From Odontesthes bonariensis (Eukaryota > Chordata > Actinopteri > Atheriniformes > Atherinopsidae), in NCBI RefSeq assembly GCF_027942865.1, contig NC_134525.1, forward strand, positions 247,501-311,500: 64,000 nucleotides of DNA. Direction: 5' to 3'. Under the pieces are notes generated by a model. That model was not told the DNA's origin. It did no database searches and saw only the letters and a program-made list of their open reading frames with translations. Below, piece after piece: positions 12,501 to 21,000 of the stretch. Each line of letters starts with the position of its first letter. Position 1 is the first letter of the stretch. Both the position numbers and the translations under genes were made by a program.

Positions 12501-13170
12501 ATATTAACACTATAGTAGTACTACACAGAAAACATTGTGCCGTGAAAGGTGAAACTTTTAGAATCAGACGTGAAGCCTCAAACGTTTTACCAGGACCAGT
12601 TTAAACGGTTTAAGCTAGCAGAACAACTGCTTTAACTGTAGAGCTCAGTTCACAGCAGCTGGTTGTGTGAGCTGCTACATCAGAGTTCTTCTGTTGGCAG
12701 CAGAGCTACAGTTTGGTTCTACCATGAAAAAGTTCATTTTAAGGCTGAAGACAATCGATTTTATGGAGAATATCCTTGAAAACTGTTAGCATAACACTGT
12801 TAGCATGCTAACAATGTTAGCCCGGGAACGGAGAAGCAGGTTTCTTTTTCTGGACTCTGAGAACAGATGAAAATCACATGTGTTGTGAAGACATTTTTAC
12901 TGATTTTCTATTTGTTTTTATGTGAATAAAATCAGTGATGTCAGTTGAATAAACAAGCTTTAAAACGATTTTAAAGAAATAAATCAGGTTTATGGGAGAA
13001 TGAGCCCACTTTTTACCTCGTTTATTTCATCATTTAGTTTTATTTTCTCATTAAAATATATAATTAGACCCAAACGAATCATCATGTTAACATCACCTGT
13101 TTTCTTATCTCCACAGGAACAGTACAAGTTCTGCTATGAAGTGGCTCTGGAGTATCTCAACTCCGCTTAG
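194..13170 (+). CDS. ptprm: Receptor-type protein tyrosine phosphatase mu, 3' part (11 coding exons)
   Basis: Type R2B receptor tyrosine phosphatase, a homophilic adhesion receptor whose cytoplasmic half carries two phosphatase domains. Eleven exons (194-291, 1300-1416, 2660-2814, 2895-3030, 5160-5309, 5423-5596, 5839-5970, 8735-8860, 10321-10484, 11325-11460, 13117-13170) join in phase to 479 residues plus stop. D1 shows the substrate-entry region (YDFWRMVW), the WPDHG loop and the catalytic P-loop [11 protein letters not shown]2 keeps HCLNGGGRSG, but its loop reads WPMYRD without the WPD aspartate, as expected of a weakly active or regulatory D2. The NHEKNR stretch, the [10 protein letters not shown] segment and the C-terminus ALEYLNSA favour PTPRM over PTPRK, PTPRT or PTPRU, from memory of the family. 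The extracellular MAM/Ig/FNIII part, membrane segment and start of D1 lie to the left. No frameshift is seen. ptprma versus ptprmb cannot be decided. Confidence 0.93.
292..1299 (+). other. ptprm intron, mostly unique sequence
   Basis: Intron with an AT-rich centre, a short CA run near 1003-1030 and a TG run at 1270-1286 just before the acceptor. I see no gene, RNA or clear mobile element in it. Confidence 0.7.
1300..1416 (+). CDS. ptprm: ptprm exon: D1 segment [10 protein letters not shown]...VEK
   Basis: Acceptor TGCAG ends at 1299 and donor GTAAGC begins at 1417. It holds 39 complete codons, phase 0 at both ends, and encodes the KCCKYWPDD strand and the following beta strands of D1. Confidence 0.93.
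1471..2578 (+). repeat. Telomere-like palindromic minisatellite in ptprm intron
   Basis: About 1.1 kb built from CCTGTCCCTAGGGTTAGG joined to GTTAACCCCTCCTACC, with unit length varying from about 31 to 70 bp. Some units carry an extra ATGAGTTTGTTCA block. Each unit has a TTAGGG motif abutting TTAACCC, so short telomere-type motifs face each other. The stretch CTCCTACCCTGTCCCTAG also looks like a polypyrimidine tract plus AG. It sits 54 bp after one exon and 81 bp before the next. Confidence 0.9.
2660..2814 (+). CDS. ptprm: ptprm exon: D1 WPD loop to catalytic HC
   Basis: Acceptor TTTCAG ends at 2659 and donor GTCAGT begins at 2815. The 155 bp encode 51 residues plus two bases. It contains [12 protein letters not shown], the WPD loop with its general-acid Asp, and ends at HC followed by the first two bases of the Ser codon. 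The catalytic signature is therefore split by the intron. Confidence 0.95.
2895..3030 (+). CDS. ptprm: ptprm exon: D1 catalytic P-loop AGAGRTG
   Basis: Acceptor GTCAG ends at 2894 and donor GTGAGA begins at 3031. The first base completes Ser of HCS, followed by 45 codons. It encodes [13 protein letters not shown] with the phosphate-binding Arg, then [20 protein letters not shown]. Confidence 0.95.
3085..5132 (+). repeat. 10/11-bp minisatellite GGGTCCATCA(G)
   Basis: About 2.05 kb of GGGTCCATCAG and GGGTCCATCA units with variants GGTACATCA, GCTCAATCA and GTCAGTCA. Alternating 10- and 11-bp units keep more than one forward frame open for almost 700 codons, giving [14 protein letters not shown] translations. 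These are artefacts of a stop-free intronic repeat. Confidence 0.95.
5160..5309 (+). CDS. ptprm: ptprm exon: end of D1
   Basis: Acceptor CCACAG ends at 5159 and the donor begins at 5310 (GTGACG). It holds 50 complete codons, [18 protein letters not shown] through QIKEEFR, the last helix of D1 and the linker. Only 27 bp separate it from the preceding minisatellite. Confidence 0.94.
5423..5596 (+). CDS. ptprm: ptprm exon: D1-D2 linker and start of D2
   Basis: Acceptor GCTCAG ends at 5422 and donor GTACGT begins at 5597. It holds 58 codons. [15 protein letters not shown] is the D2 counterpart of the KNRY substrate-recognition motif, with Cys in place of Tyr, followed by YINAALMD. Confidence 0.95.
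5839..5970 (+). CDS. ptprm: ptprm exon: D2 segment [10 protein letters not shown]...DPAQ
   Basis: Acceptor GCGCAG ends at 5838 and donor GTAAAC begins at 5971. It holds 44 codons with [16 protein letters not shown], the D2 equivalent of the DFWRM region. The donor nonamer CAGGTAAAC is repeated about 40 times in the following intron. Confidence 0.95.
5968..6908 (+). repeat. (CA)n array repeating CAGGTAAAC
   Basis: A CA-dinucleotide array interrupted at irregular intervals (10 to about 40 bp) by AGGTAA, so CAGGTAAACACAC occurs about 40 times by eye count. The first copy is the functional donor of the exon ending at 5970. The array is cut on the right by an LTR at 6909. Confidence 0.95.
6909..7289 (-). 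mobile_element. Solo LTR, Gypsy-type, inserted in the (CA)n array
   Basis: This 381-bp element has termini TGTCAGGG and GGCATGACA (TG...CA ends). CA dinucleotides flank both sides, so any target duplication is hidden in the array. It is clearly related to 43957-44388: shared blocks include GGACACGGATGCGGACT, GGAATAAATACTTA, AGGATCTGACAAA and CGTGGGCATGACA. The other copy has a polypurine tract next to its TGTCATGCCC end, read on the minus strand, so both LTRs are minus-oriented. No internal sequence is left here, which implies LTR-LTR recombination. Confidence 0.75.
7290..8734 (+). repeat. Pyrimidine-rich minisatellite ending at a splice acceptor
   Basis: About 1.44 kb of TCTCACTCTTTTCTCTCTGT units (about 20-25 bp). 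The last unit reads TCTCACTCTCAG and its AG is the acceptor of the exon at 8735. No AG dinucleotide occurs between 7252 and 8732. The stop-free translations of SFSLCVSL type are artefacts. Confidence 0.95.
8735..8860 (+). CDS. ptprm: ptprm exon: D2 segment [10 protein letters not shown]...NTAR
   Basis: Acceptor CTCTCAG ends at 8734 and donor GTGCGT begins at 8861. It holds 42 codons: [10 protein letters not shown], then [15 protein letters not shown], the D2 counterpart of the KCCKYWPDD exon of D1. Confidence 0.95.
9042..9812. mobile_element. Possible non-autonomous element with CCATAGATATG ends
   Basis: GGGGCCATAGATATGGATAG at 9042 is matched in reverse complement by CATATCTATGGGGC near 9797-9810. 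Between them lies AT-rich sequence with CCCTCAGGGAAATTCAAGTC (about 9349-9368), which looks like the tail of a dispersed fish repeat. Boundaries and class are uncertain. Confidence 0.35.
9766..9809. repeat. Perfect 15-bp inverted repeat (hairpin)
   Basis: CCCCATAGATATGTA at 9766-9780 and TACATATCTATGGGG at 9795-9809 are exact reverse complements around a 14-nt loop, within a ptprm intron. Confidence 0.85.
10321..10484 (+). CDS. ptprm: ptprm exon: D2 WPM loop to HC
   Basis: Acceptor CCCCCAG ends at 10320 and donor GTAAGT begins at 10485. The 164 bp encode 54 residues plus two bases. [13 protein letters not shown] replaces the D1 WPDHG loop, and the exon ends VVHC plus CT, so the D2 signature is split at the same place and phase as in D1. 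Confidence 0.95.
10485..10858 (+). repeat. Duplicated donor and 16-bp minisatellite
   Basis: A 26-bp segment starting CTGTAAGTACACAGTAGTAC at 10483 is repeated at 10509, giving two GTAAGT donors. A palindromic GTACTGAGTAC stretch follows, then about 19 copies of the 16-bp unit CACACTCAGAGTACTG up to about 10858. Confidence 0.9.
11325..11460 (+). CDS. ptprm: ptprm exon: D2 signature NGGGRSG
   Basis: Acceptor CCGTAG ends at 11324 and donor GTAAAT begins at 11461. One base completes Leu, then 45 codons: [13 protein letters not shown] and ALKTL-like [15 protein letters not shown]. The Cys and Arg of the D2 signature are present. Confidence 0.95.
11461..13116 (+). other. Last ptprm intron, mostly unique
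   Basis: About 1.66 kb of AT-rich sequence without a clear repeat array. It contains a CTCF-like site (11818-11831) and a small GTTAGCATGCTAAC-type palindromic patch near 12789-12818. No gene is seen. Confidence 0.7.
11818..11831 (+). promoter_or_regulatory. Candidate CTCF binding site
   Basis: CCACTAGGGGGCAG fits every position of the vertebrate CTCF core CCASNAGRKGGCRS. Whether it is bound is unknown; matches also arise by chance. Confidence 0.5.
13117..13170 (+). CDS. ptprm: ptprm last coding exon
   Basis: Acceptor CCACAG ends at 13116. Seventeen codons, [17 protein letters not shown], are followed by TAG at 13168-13170. This is the last helix of D2 and the C-terminus. Confidence 0.95.
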   Translation, partial: EQYKFCYEVALEYLNSA

Positions 13171-13792
13171 CTTCAGCCAGAGGCTTCATCACCTCCTCCT
13201 CCTGCCCTGCGATGGGGGGAAGAGGAGGACCACTACTGACTGAAGGTTTAAGGAAGAGGAGGGTGTTTTTGCACTGCTGTGTTTGACTGAGCGGTCTGAC
13301 TGCGAGCGTGGACTCACTGACGGACTCAAAAGTTTCTCACCTCGTGTCACTTTGTTGTGTTTTTTTATTGTTTTCTTGTGTTTATGAGCTGAAACTAAAG
13401 CAAACAAAACTCTGTCGGATTCAGTCGTCTCATCTGGGATCGATCAGCATGATCAGAGTGCCGATAAAACGAAATGCAGTCTGAAGAAGTTTCTCCTGGC
13501 AGCGAACAGAGGCCCCGCCCCCCGCCGAGAGGCCCCGCCCCCGCCAAGAGGCTCCGCCCCCTGCTGAAAGACAGCTGATTACTGTTTACATTCTGTCAGA
13601 GTATGACTTTAAAGCAGCCGATTTGTTTCTGAGCAGCTGCTGGTTAGATTTATGTTGTGAAAGTTCACACAAACTTTCACTGAGCACTGAGATCATGGAG
13701 AAAAGCTAAAAACGGACGAATTCTCAGGCAGCTTCTGCACAGGCTGGTGGAGGTTCTCCATCAGCAGTACGGAGCTTTCATTTAGTGCTGAT

Positions 13793-13800
13793 GTGATTGG

Positions 13801-13858
<58 letters not shown>
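13793..13858 (+). repeat. (TTGA)n microsatellite
   Basis: About 16 TTGA/GATT tetranucleotides in tandem. Confidence 0.9.
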
Positions 13859-14212
13859 AGAAGCTAGAAAAGGAAATTAATTGCCAACAATTTTGATATT
13901 TTATCTTATTTATAGAATCATGTAAAAATGCCAAAACTCTCAAACGGCTTCAGCTCTTCAGATTAAGGTTTGTGGTTTCACTCTGAGCTCCAAAGTTTGA
14001 GATCCAAAGACTTTGTTCTGGTTCCACATTCTGGACCGGATCAGAACCGATGAAGTTTGCCCTCAGACAGATTCAGGAAACGGCCAAGGGCCGAGACATC
14101 GGCCCTGTGGAACGCCACATATTTAACATGATGAAATATCCCTGAGATGCAGCCGGAGGTTCAGAACCGGAAAACCCAGAAAAACAAGCCCCCGATGAGT
14201 CTGAGCTGCAGT

Positions 14213-14748
14213 GTAACCCTGGTTATATACGGCCCTGGGTTGATGTAACCCTGGTTATATACGGCCCTGGGTTGGTGTGACCCTGGTTATATACGGCCCT
14301 GGGTCGGTGTGACCCTGGTTATATACGGCCCTGGGTCGGTGTAACCCTGGTTATATACACGGCTCTGGGTTGGTGTAACCCTGGTTATATATACGGCTCT
14401 GGGTTGGTGTAACCCTGGTTATATACGACTCTGGGTCGGTGTAACCCTGGGTTGGTGTAACCCTGGTTATATACGGCTCTGGGTTGGTGTAACCCTGATT
14501 ATATACGGCTCTGGGTCGGTGTAACCCTGGTTATATACGGCTCTGGGTTGGTGTAACCCTGGTTATATATGGCTCTGTGTTGGTGTAACCCTGATTATAT
14601 ACGGCTCTGGGTTGGTGTAACCCTGATTATATACGGCTCTGGGTCGGTGTAACCCTGGTTATATACGGCTCTGGGTTGGTGTAACCCTGGTTATATATGG
14701 CTCTGTGTTGGTGTAACCCTGATTATATACGGCTCTGGGTTGGTGTAA
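14213..14748 (+). repeat. 32-bp minisatellite in the ptprm 3' region
   Basis: About 17 copies of a unit that begins TGTAACCCTGGTTATATACG and ends GCTCTGGGTTGG, with TATATACACGG and GATTATATACGG variants. Later copies also form a two-unit higher-order pattern. Confidence 0.9.
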
Positions 14749-15232
14749 CTTATTGTGAAACTTTCAGCCACTGAGTTGAGCTTGTTGTGTTTTTTAATGT
14801 GTTTCAGTGTTTCTCCTCAGAGAAACATGAAGATGTTCAGAATCAGCGTCCGTTCATCTGTCTTCTTCTTCTGTGGTGTTTGGTCCTGGCTGCTGCACAC
14901 TAACTGGACGGGTGGGACGGTTTGGGTTCGGGCTGCGTTGGAGGCGAGCTGTTAATAATGTACATAAAGCAGGAGGCAGGAAGAAGAATATTTATTCCCT
15001 CAGTTGTTGTTGATGTTGTCCTCGTTGTTCTGGTGAAGCACTCGGAGAGACAATCATGTCCATGATGTTAATGATGTTAATGTTCCACAGCGAGAGCAGA
15101 CGCACGGCTCTGAGCTGACTGCTCCTGGGTGGTTGTGGGTTGAACCCCGTTGATGTTTGCCTCTGGTGCTGATGAGAACATTACTGTAACAAAAGCTTTT
15201 ATTTATGTTGTATGATCAAAAAAACTACTACA

Positions 15233-15238
15233 AATAAA
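15233..15238 (+). promoter_or_regulatory. Candidate ptprm polyadenylation signal
   Basis: AATAAA in an A-rich context, followed about 15 bp later by T/G-containing sequence. It is the first strong signal after the stop-proximal repeats. Confidence 0.45.
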
Positions 15239-15734
15239 ACTCTGTATCACCCAGCGTCTCCCTGATGTTTGCTTTAATGAGATCCCGTTAGTTCTGTTGG
15301 GTTCAGCTGGACCCTGGAGTGACATCATCAGAACCAGTTTGGTGAAGTCAAACAGAACCGAACGTAGAACCTGCTGCAGCAACACTCAGTGAAAGCTGTT
15401 CTGGAGTCCCAGAGAGACAGAAAGTTTCCAGAATCTACAGGAACAGTGTTCTGGAAACTCAAAAAATCAAAGATCAAAAAAGACCAGAAACGTTTAGGAA
15501 ACTGAAAGGTTTAGGAAAAGATCAGGAAAAGATGAAATGTTTCTCAGTCAGACTGTAAAGAATCTACAGAGCAGAATATTGAGGACAGATTTCAGATTTC
15601 TTTAGTTTAGATAATAAGATGACTGAGATAAAACTAGTGAAAACTTCAGGTAGAAAAGATGGAAGCTCTAATGAATCTGTCCCTTTGAGACCTGGCTGCA
15701 CACTAATGGTAAGACAGTTAGTTACAAAAGATTA

Positions 15735-15769
15735 TACTTTCATAAGTACTTCTTTTTCTCAACATTATG

Positions 15770-15802
<33 letters not shown>

Positions 15803-15912
15803 CTTTCAGTTCAAATACTTGCTGGTGTAACACAGACATTTACCAGTTTATATCTACAGAAGACATTTTATCTTATTAATTATTCTTAATAAATGTGTTT
15901 TGAATAATATTT
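15735..15912 (+). repeat. Duplicated segment, copy 1 part A
   Basis: Contains TTTTTCTCAACATTATG, a (TA)n run at 15768-15795, then TTCAGTTCAAATACTTGCTG and TTCTTAATAAATGTGTTTTG. The same order occurs at about 17030-17205 with few differences. Confidence 0.85.
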
Positions 15913-16203
15913 CTTTAGTCGTAGACTTAGACTTTCTTTTATTGTCATTGCACAAAAATCACACGTGAGTTTTGACAACGAAATGTCGTTCCTCGACTTC
16001 CGGTCAACATTGCTAGATATTCAAACTATACAGATATAAAGCTATACAGACTGTACAATATAAAAACGGTATGGAAGTGCTATGTGCCAGCACTTGGAAT
16101 AAAGAATATAAAAAATATAAAAAAATAAATAAAATGCACTTTGTGCAAAAGTGTTGCTAGAATTGCACTCAGCCTGAGGGAAATGGCACAAACAGAAGTG
16201 TCT
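15913..16203. mobile_element. Dispersed repeat inserted in duplicate copy 1
   Basis: Starts near TAGTCGTAGACTTAGACTTT and includes TTTTATTGTCATTGCAC and CGAAATGTCGTT, a motif common in fish dispersed repeats. It is missing from the second copy of the flanking segment (junction near 17205). A short TCTTT is present at both ends (15910-15914 and 16201-16205), compatible with a target duplication. Its class is not certain. Confidence 0.6.
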
Positions 16204-16272
16204 TTCGGTGTTGTTGGAGTTAAATGTGCAGGAGCACAGTTTAATGATGAATGAAAACAATAAATAGAAAAA
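16204..16272 (+). repeat. Duplicated segment, copy 1 part B
   Basis: TTTCGGTGTTGTTGGAGTTA and following bases match 17207-17278, including GTGCAGGAGCA and AAACAATAAA. Confidence 0.8.
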
Positions 16273-16280
16273 GAAAACGT

Positions 16281-17000
16281 CTATTTTTTTTTAAGAACTT
16301 TATTTGCAACAAAGCAGAATAACGACATATAAATGTGTACATAACGTAAAAAAAAAGCCAGCCAAGGGGAGCATAAGGATAAGAATGATAATAAGAGAAT
16401 GACAGTCACAAAACTCTTGCAAAAAGAAAACTATTGAACAAACTGACATATGTGCCGAGGAGTCTCGTGTAAAAAAAACAATTAAAACAAAGATTTAGGA
16501 CAACAGTTCGTCCATAATCCCAAACTGGGAACAAGCACATTTTGTTGTTTTTGCTTTATGATTAGTTGAAGGTTTAATTGTGAGCAAGTATTGCTTTAAT
16601 TCAATAAAAAAAAAACATAGAAATTTGGTTTTCTTTTCAAAAATGTGCATTTGTGTATGTGAAATTTAGCTTTGATAATTAATAAATGAATAAAGAAAAC
16701 CTTCGGATTCATTTTGCCACTTCGTTGAAACCCAAACAGGAAGCTTGCTGATATTTTTAAATCAACAAAATTACAAAAATGTTTCCAGAAATCTTTACAA
16801 TGAGGACACAACCAGAACAAATGAGTAATGGCCTCAGGGCAAAGGTCACAGAAGGTACAGTTCACAATAATGTTAGAGTTGAACTTCTTTAGGTGGTCTT
16901 TAGCAGGGTGGATCCTGTGAATGAGTTTAAAGGACACTTCCTTTACACACAACAATGAACATAGATCTGCTCTTACAGACATCGATGTTCAGTTCAGTTT
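16281..17000 (-). mobile_element. L1/Tx1-like LINE 3' fragment
   Basis: The minus strand keeps a 128-residue open frame (16982-16596) with CTFCDLCPEAITHLFWLCPH then FWKHF, the Cys/His zf-RVT pattern typical of the C-terminus of L1-type LINE ORF2. It then runs into A-rich sequence ending in a T-run on the plus strand (16285-16294), the LINE tail. The reverse transcriptase core is absent, so this is a 5'-truncated dead copy. The left limit is fairly clear, the right limit is not. Confidence 0.7.
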
Positions 17001-17029
17001 TGTACACAGATTTAGTTCATTATACTAAA

Positions 17030-17051
17030 GTATTTATTTTTCTCAACATTA

Positions 17052-17096
<45 letters not shown>

Positions 17097-17278
17097 TTTC
17101 AGTTCAAATACTTGCTGGTGTAACACAGGCATTTACCAGTTTATATCTACAAAAGACATTTTATCTTATTGATTATTCTTAATAAATGTGTTTTAAATAA
17201 TATTATATTTCGGTGTTGTTGGAGTTAAATGTGCAGGAGCATATTTTAATAATGAGTTAAAACAATAAAAAGAAAAAG
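17030..17278 (+). repeat. Duplicated segment, copy 2 (empty site)
   Basis: Parts A and B of the segment at 15735-16272 lie directly next to each other here, with a (TA)n run at 17055-17096. This copy lacks the roughly 290-bp insertion carried by copy 1. Confidence 0.8.
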
Positions 17279-17289
17279 CTTCCGTCTCT

Positions 17290-17700
17290 TCTTTTCTGGT
17301 GTTTTACGTGTTTTTCTGGCGCTTCCGGGTATCTGCTGCAGTTCCACTTGTGGCCGCGGGTGGCGGCAGAGCGCAGCCTGCAGCAGAGAACTGGGGGAGA
17401 AGAAGAAGAAGCAGGAAGGCGGAAGCAGACGGAGTGGTTCCGGCGCGGCCTGGTGACCGGAGGTGTGGGTCCTCAGAACCTCAGGTTCGGTTTCAGAGGC
17501 TTTTTCTTTTCAGTCCCACGTCACGGCGGAGCGCGCGCTCTCAGGTTGTTTTTAAGGGAGTCACGCGCCGCCTCAGAAGAGCACGTTCCTGTGGTGTGTG
17601 TTGTCCACGTGCTCTCAGGCGCGCACGCAGCTTGACAACAGCCTGAAAACTTTCGTCAGTCAGCTTGTGGTCACGTGATTTCCCGGCAGGTGGAGCAGAG
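17290..17700 (+). promoter_or_regulatory. GC/CpG-rich 5' region of the zinc-finger gene
   Basis: Base composition changes abruptly from AT-rich to CpG-rich before the first coding exon. Visible motifs are an ETS-type CTTCCGGG at 17322-17329 and a CACGTG E-box at 17672-17677. There is no TATA box at a useful distance. This fits a CpG-island promoter plus 5' UTR, but the transcription start cannot be set. Confidence 0.45.
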
Positions 17701-18001
17701 ATGGAGGTGTGCGCGCTCCTGCTGAGAGAGGGGGCGCGCAGCAGGGAGGTGGGCTGCCAGTGGGAGAGTCCCGAGGAGGAGAAGGAGGCGAGGAAGGAGG
17801 AGAAGGAGGCGAGGAAGGAGGAGAAGGAGGCGAGGAAGGAGGAGAAGGAGGCGAGGGAGCAGGAGAAGGAGGCGAGGGAGCAGGAGAAGGAGGCGAGGAA
17901 GGAGCGGAGGGAGGTGGGTTGCCAGAGCGACGGGGCGGAGATGAAGGACGCCGGCGTGCAGGTGGACCTGCTGAGTCAGCAGCTCAGCTGGAGGCACTCA
18001 G
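17701..18001 (+). CDS. Zinc-finger gene exon 1
   Basis: ATG at 17701, donor GTGAGC at 18002. It encodes 100 residues plus one base. Residues about 28-70 are near-identical KEARKEEKEAR units from 15- to 18-bp in-frame repeats, probably a charged helix or coiled coil, followed by MKDAGVQVDLLSQQLSW. Confidence 0.8.
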
Positions 18002-21000
18002 GTGAGCCAAGAAAAAACACCTTACATTTAGAGGTGCTAGATATTTTTTCTTGTTTTAAGAATTAATTTCTTATTTTAAGTCTTCAACTTAACAGTATAA
18101 TCTTATATCAAGCAAAACTTTAGTTTTTTTAATCTCAAACAGGCAGGGAATCATAAAATAAGACGATTAACACTTAAAGTACAGGGTGCTTTGTGCAAGC
18201 CTTGAAAGTCTTAATAAGTATGGAAAATAAATGTGTGGTAGGATTTTACAGCATGCTGAACTGAGAAATAGGAAGGTAGGCTCTAAAACTCTCATTTTAC
18301 TAACTGCTCACGCACTGTGTTAGCCTAATACATGCTAATACATGCTAATACATGCTAATACATGCTAATACATGCTAATACAGGCGTGCTTAGCCCGGTC
18401 TGACACATGTTCCTAACGTCACTGCTGAGCTCTGTTGACATGTACTTGTGATTTTCATGTTTTGAAACGTTTTCGTCAGTAAAAGCATAATTTACTGTGA
18501 ATAATGCGTTTGTTCATTGAATACATATAGCATAAGAAACTTGCCAATGCCAGATATAAATATACGGTGCGCTTTGTAGGGAAACATGAGCAAGCCTTAA
18601 GAGCGCACTCTATGGCAACTAACCTGCTTGATAATAATGTAAGTGAGTTCTGGAAAGATGCAGCTCTGTTTAGTTGCATCAAAAGTGAACCCTATTGTGT
18701 AGGCAAGCTAAATGAGGAAGTGATTCACTTCACACCCAATGAGGTTTTCCATGCTAGTTAGCTAGCCCTAGAATTGCAGCATTGTTGTCTATTTGCCTCA
18801 CTGGGCTGATGACACATGGGGTGCTACCTGACGCTATGCTCACAGCTACATTAGTGCCTGTCATTAAGGACAAGGCAGGTAAAACAGGAGTATGGATAAC
18901 TACAGACCCATTGCCTTAGCCAGCATTCTCTCTAAGGTATTAGAGTTCATTTATACCACTGAAAATCTATTTGGTTTTAAGCCTATGCACAGCACAGATC
19001 TATGTATTTATGCCTTGAAAGAAACTGTTGAATCCTACAGAAAGCATGGCTCTACAATATTTCTGGGGCTTATTGATGCTTCTAAGGCGTCTGATAGAGT
19101 GAATCACCATAAGCTCTTCTCATGCTTAGGGGTGTACCTGGAAGCATCATACGTATTCTGGTTTACTGGAATGCTAATCAGCATATGCAGGTGAAATGGG
19201 GAAACAGTCTATCTACTCATTCCTGTGTAGGCAATGGAGTTAGACAAGGGGGACTTCTATCTCCAGCCCTCTTCAACCTATACATGGACAACCTCTCCAA
19301 ACAATTGGGGAGGTGTAAGACAGGACGTCTGACCTGGAACACTGTTTTACACCATGATGTGTGCAGGCGACCTGGAACACTGTTTTACACCATGATGTAT
19401 GCAGGCGACCTGGAACACTGTTTTACACCATGATGTATGCAGGCGACCTGGAACACTGTTTTACACCATGATGTATGCAGACGACAGGGAACACTGTTTT
19501 ACACCATGATGTATGCAGGCGACCTGGAACACTGTTTTACACCATGATGTATGCAGGCGACCTGGAACACTGTTTTACACCATGATGTGTGCAGACGACC
19601 TGGAACACTGTTTTACACCATGATGTATGCAGACGACAGGGAACACTGTTTTACACCATGATGTATGCAGACGACAGGGAACACTGTTTTACACCATGAT
19701 GTATGCAGGCGACCTGGAACACTGTTTTACACCATGATGTATGCAGACGACAGGGAACACTGTTTTACACCATGATGTATGCAGACGACCTGGAACACTG
19801 TTTTACACCATGATGTGTGCAGACGACCTGGAACACTGTTTTACACCATGATGTATGCAGGCGACCTGGAACACTGTTTTACACCATGATGTATGCAGGC
19901 GACCTGGCTGTTATGTCCCCAGCACTGTTGGGTTTCAGCAGCTCCTGACTGTGTGCTCTGAGTATGGGGTTGAGTTTCATGTACAGTACAATGCAAAAAA
20001 GAGTGTTGTGTTGATATGTAGAGCCAAGGAGGATCACAAAGTGCTCTTCCCAACGTTTTACCTGTCAGGGCAATCACTGTGTGTATCAAGCAGTACAAAA
20101 TATCTTGGGCACATTATCACTGACAAGTTGGAAGATGATGCTGACATGTTTAGGCAGAGACGAATGCTGTATGTCCAAGCAAACATGTTAGTCAGAACAT
20201 TTCTGTTCTGTTCTGCTGATGTGAAAGTAAGCTTGTTTCATGCCTACTGTACTCCTCTGTATGCAGCGCCATTACGGCTCAGCTACAGAACAGAGACCCT
20301 GCGTAAACTGCAACTAGCATGTAATGCCTGCCTGAGGATAGTGCTGAAAAAGCCTCGGAGTTGCAGTGACTCAGGACTGAGTACTTTACAGGCTCTCTTA
20401 AGGAACCTAATGTTTGAGTTCATGTGTCGCCTGGATAAGTCTCTAACTGTATTATAAGGATTCTCACCAGCCCCGGCTGCAGCTCTGTCAGATATCAATC
20501 CTACATGTGGAAGCATTGGTATGGCTGCCTTTTAAGACTGTCATGACTGATAGTATGTTTGTACATACATCATTGCTTTTGTCTTTTTTCCCCTCTTCTC
20601 TCTTCTCTTAATGCCTATTTTTTATGTATATGTTGTATGTCCTCCTATTGGGCCTAGAGCCTGTAATAAAGTTTATATATAATGCTAGCCTATAAAAATG
20701 AACATTTCTAATAAACACAGTCCCAATGAAGTAGGCACACAAGTTACAAGTACATAAAGTTTAGGTCTTGGGGTTTTAAAAGAGTCTGGAGACGTGCTGC
20801 GGAGCGTTTTAAATCATTTCTGACTTTTCTCTGGCGTCTGAACAGAAAGCCTCTGCTGACCTCGGGCTGCTGGCTCTGACCTAACCTTCGTCTTGTGTTA
20901 GTTCCCTGTTGCCATCTCTTGTGTTAACGAGTCGGTTTTGACCCGTGTTTTTAATTCTGTAGTAGAATACACCAGAAACAATAATCCATCATCCAATTTG

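Larger units (their letters stand above)
13171..15260 (+). other. ptprm: Probable ptprm 3' untranslated region
   Basis: Sequence after the stop, with GC-box-like GGCCCCGCCC stretches near 13512-13562, a TTGA tetranucleotide run and a 32-bp minisatellite. The first AATAAA I would accept after the arrays is at 15233. The true 3' end could be earlier. Confidence 0.5.
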
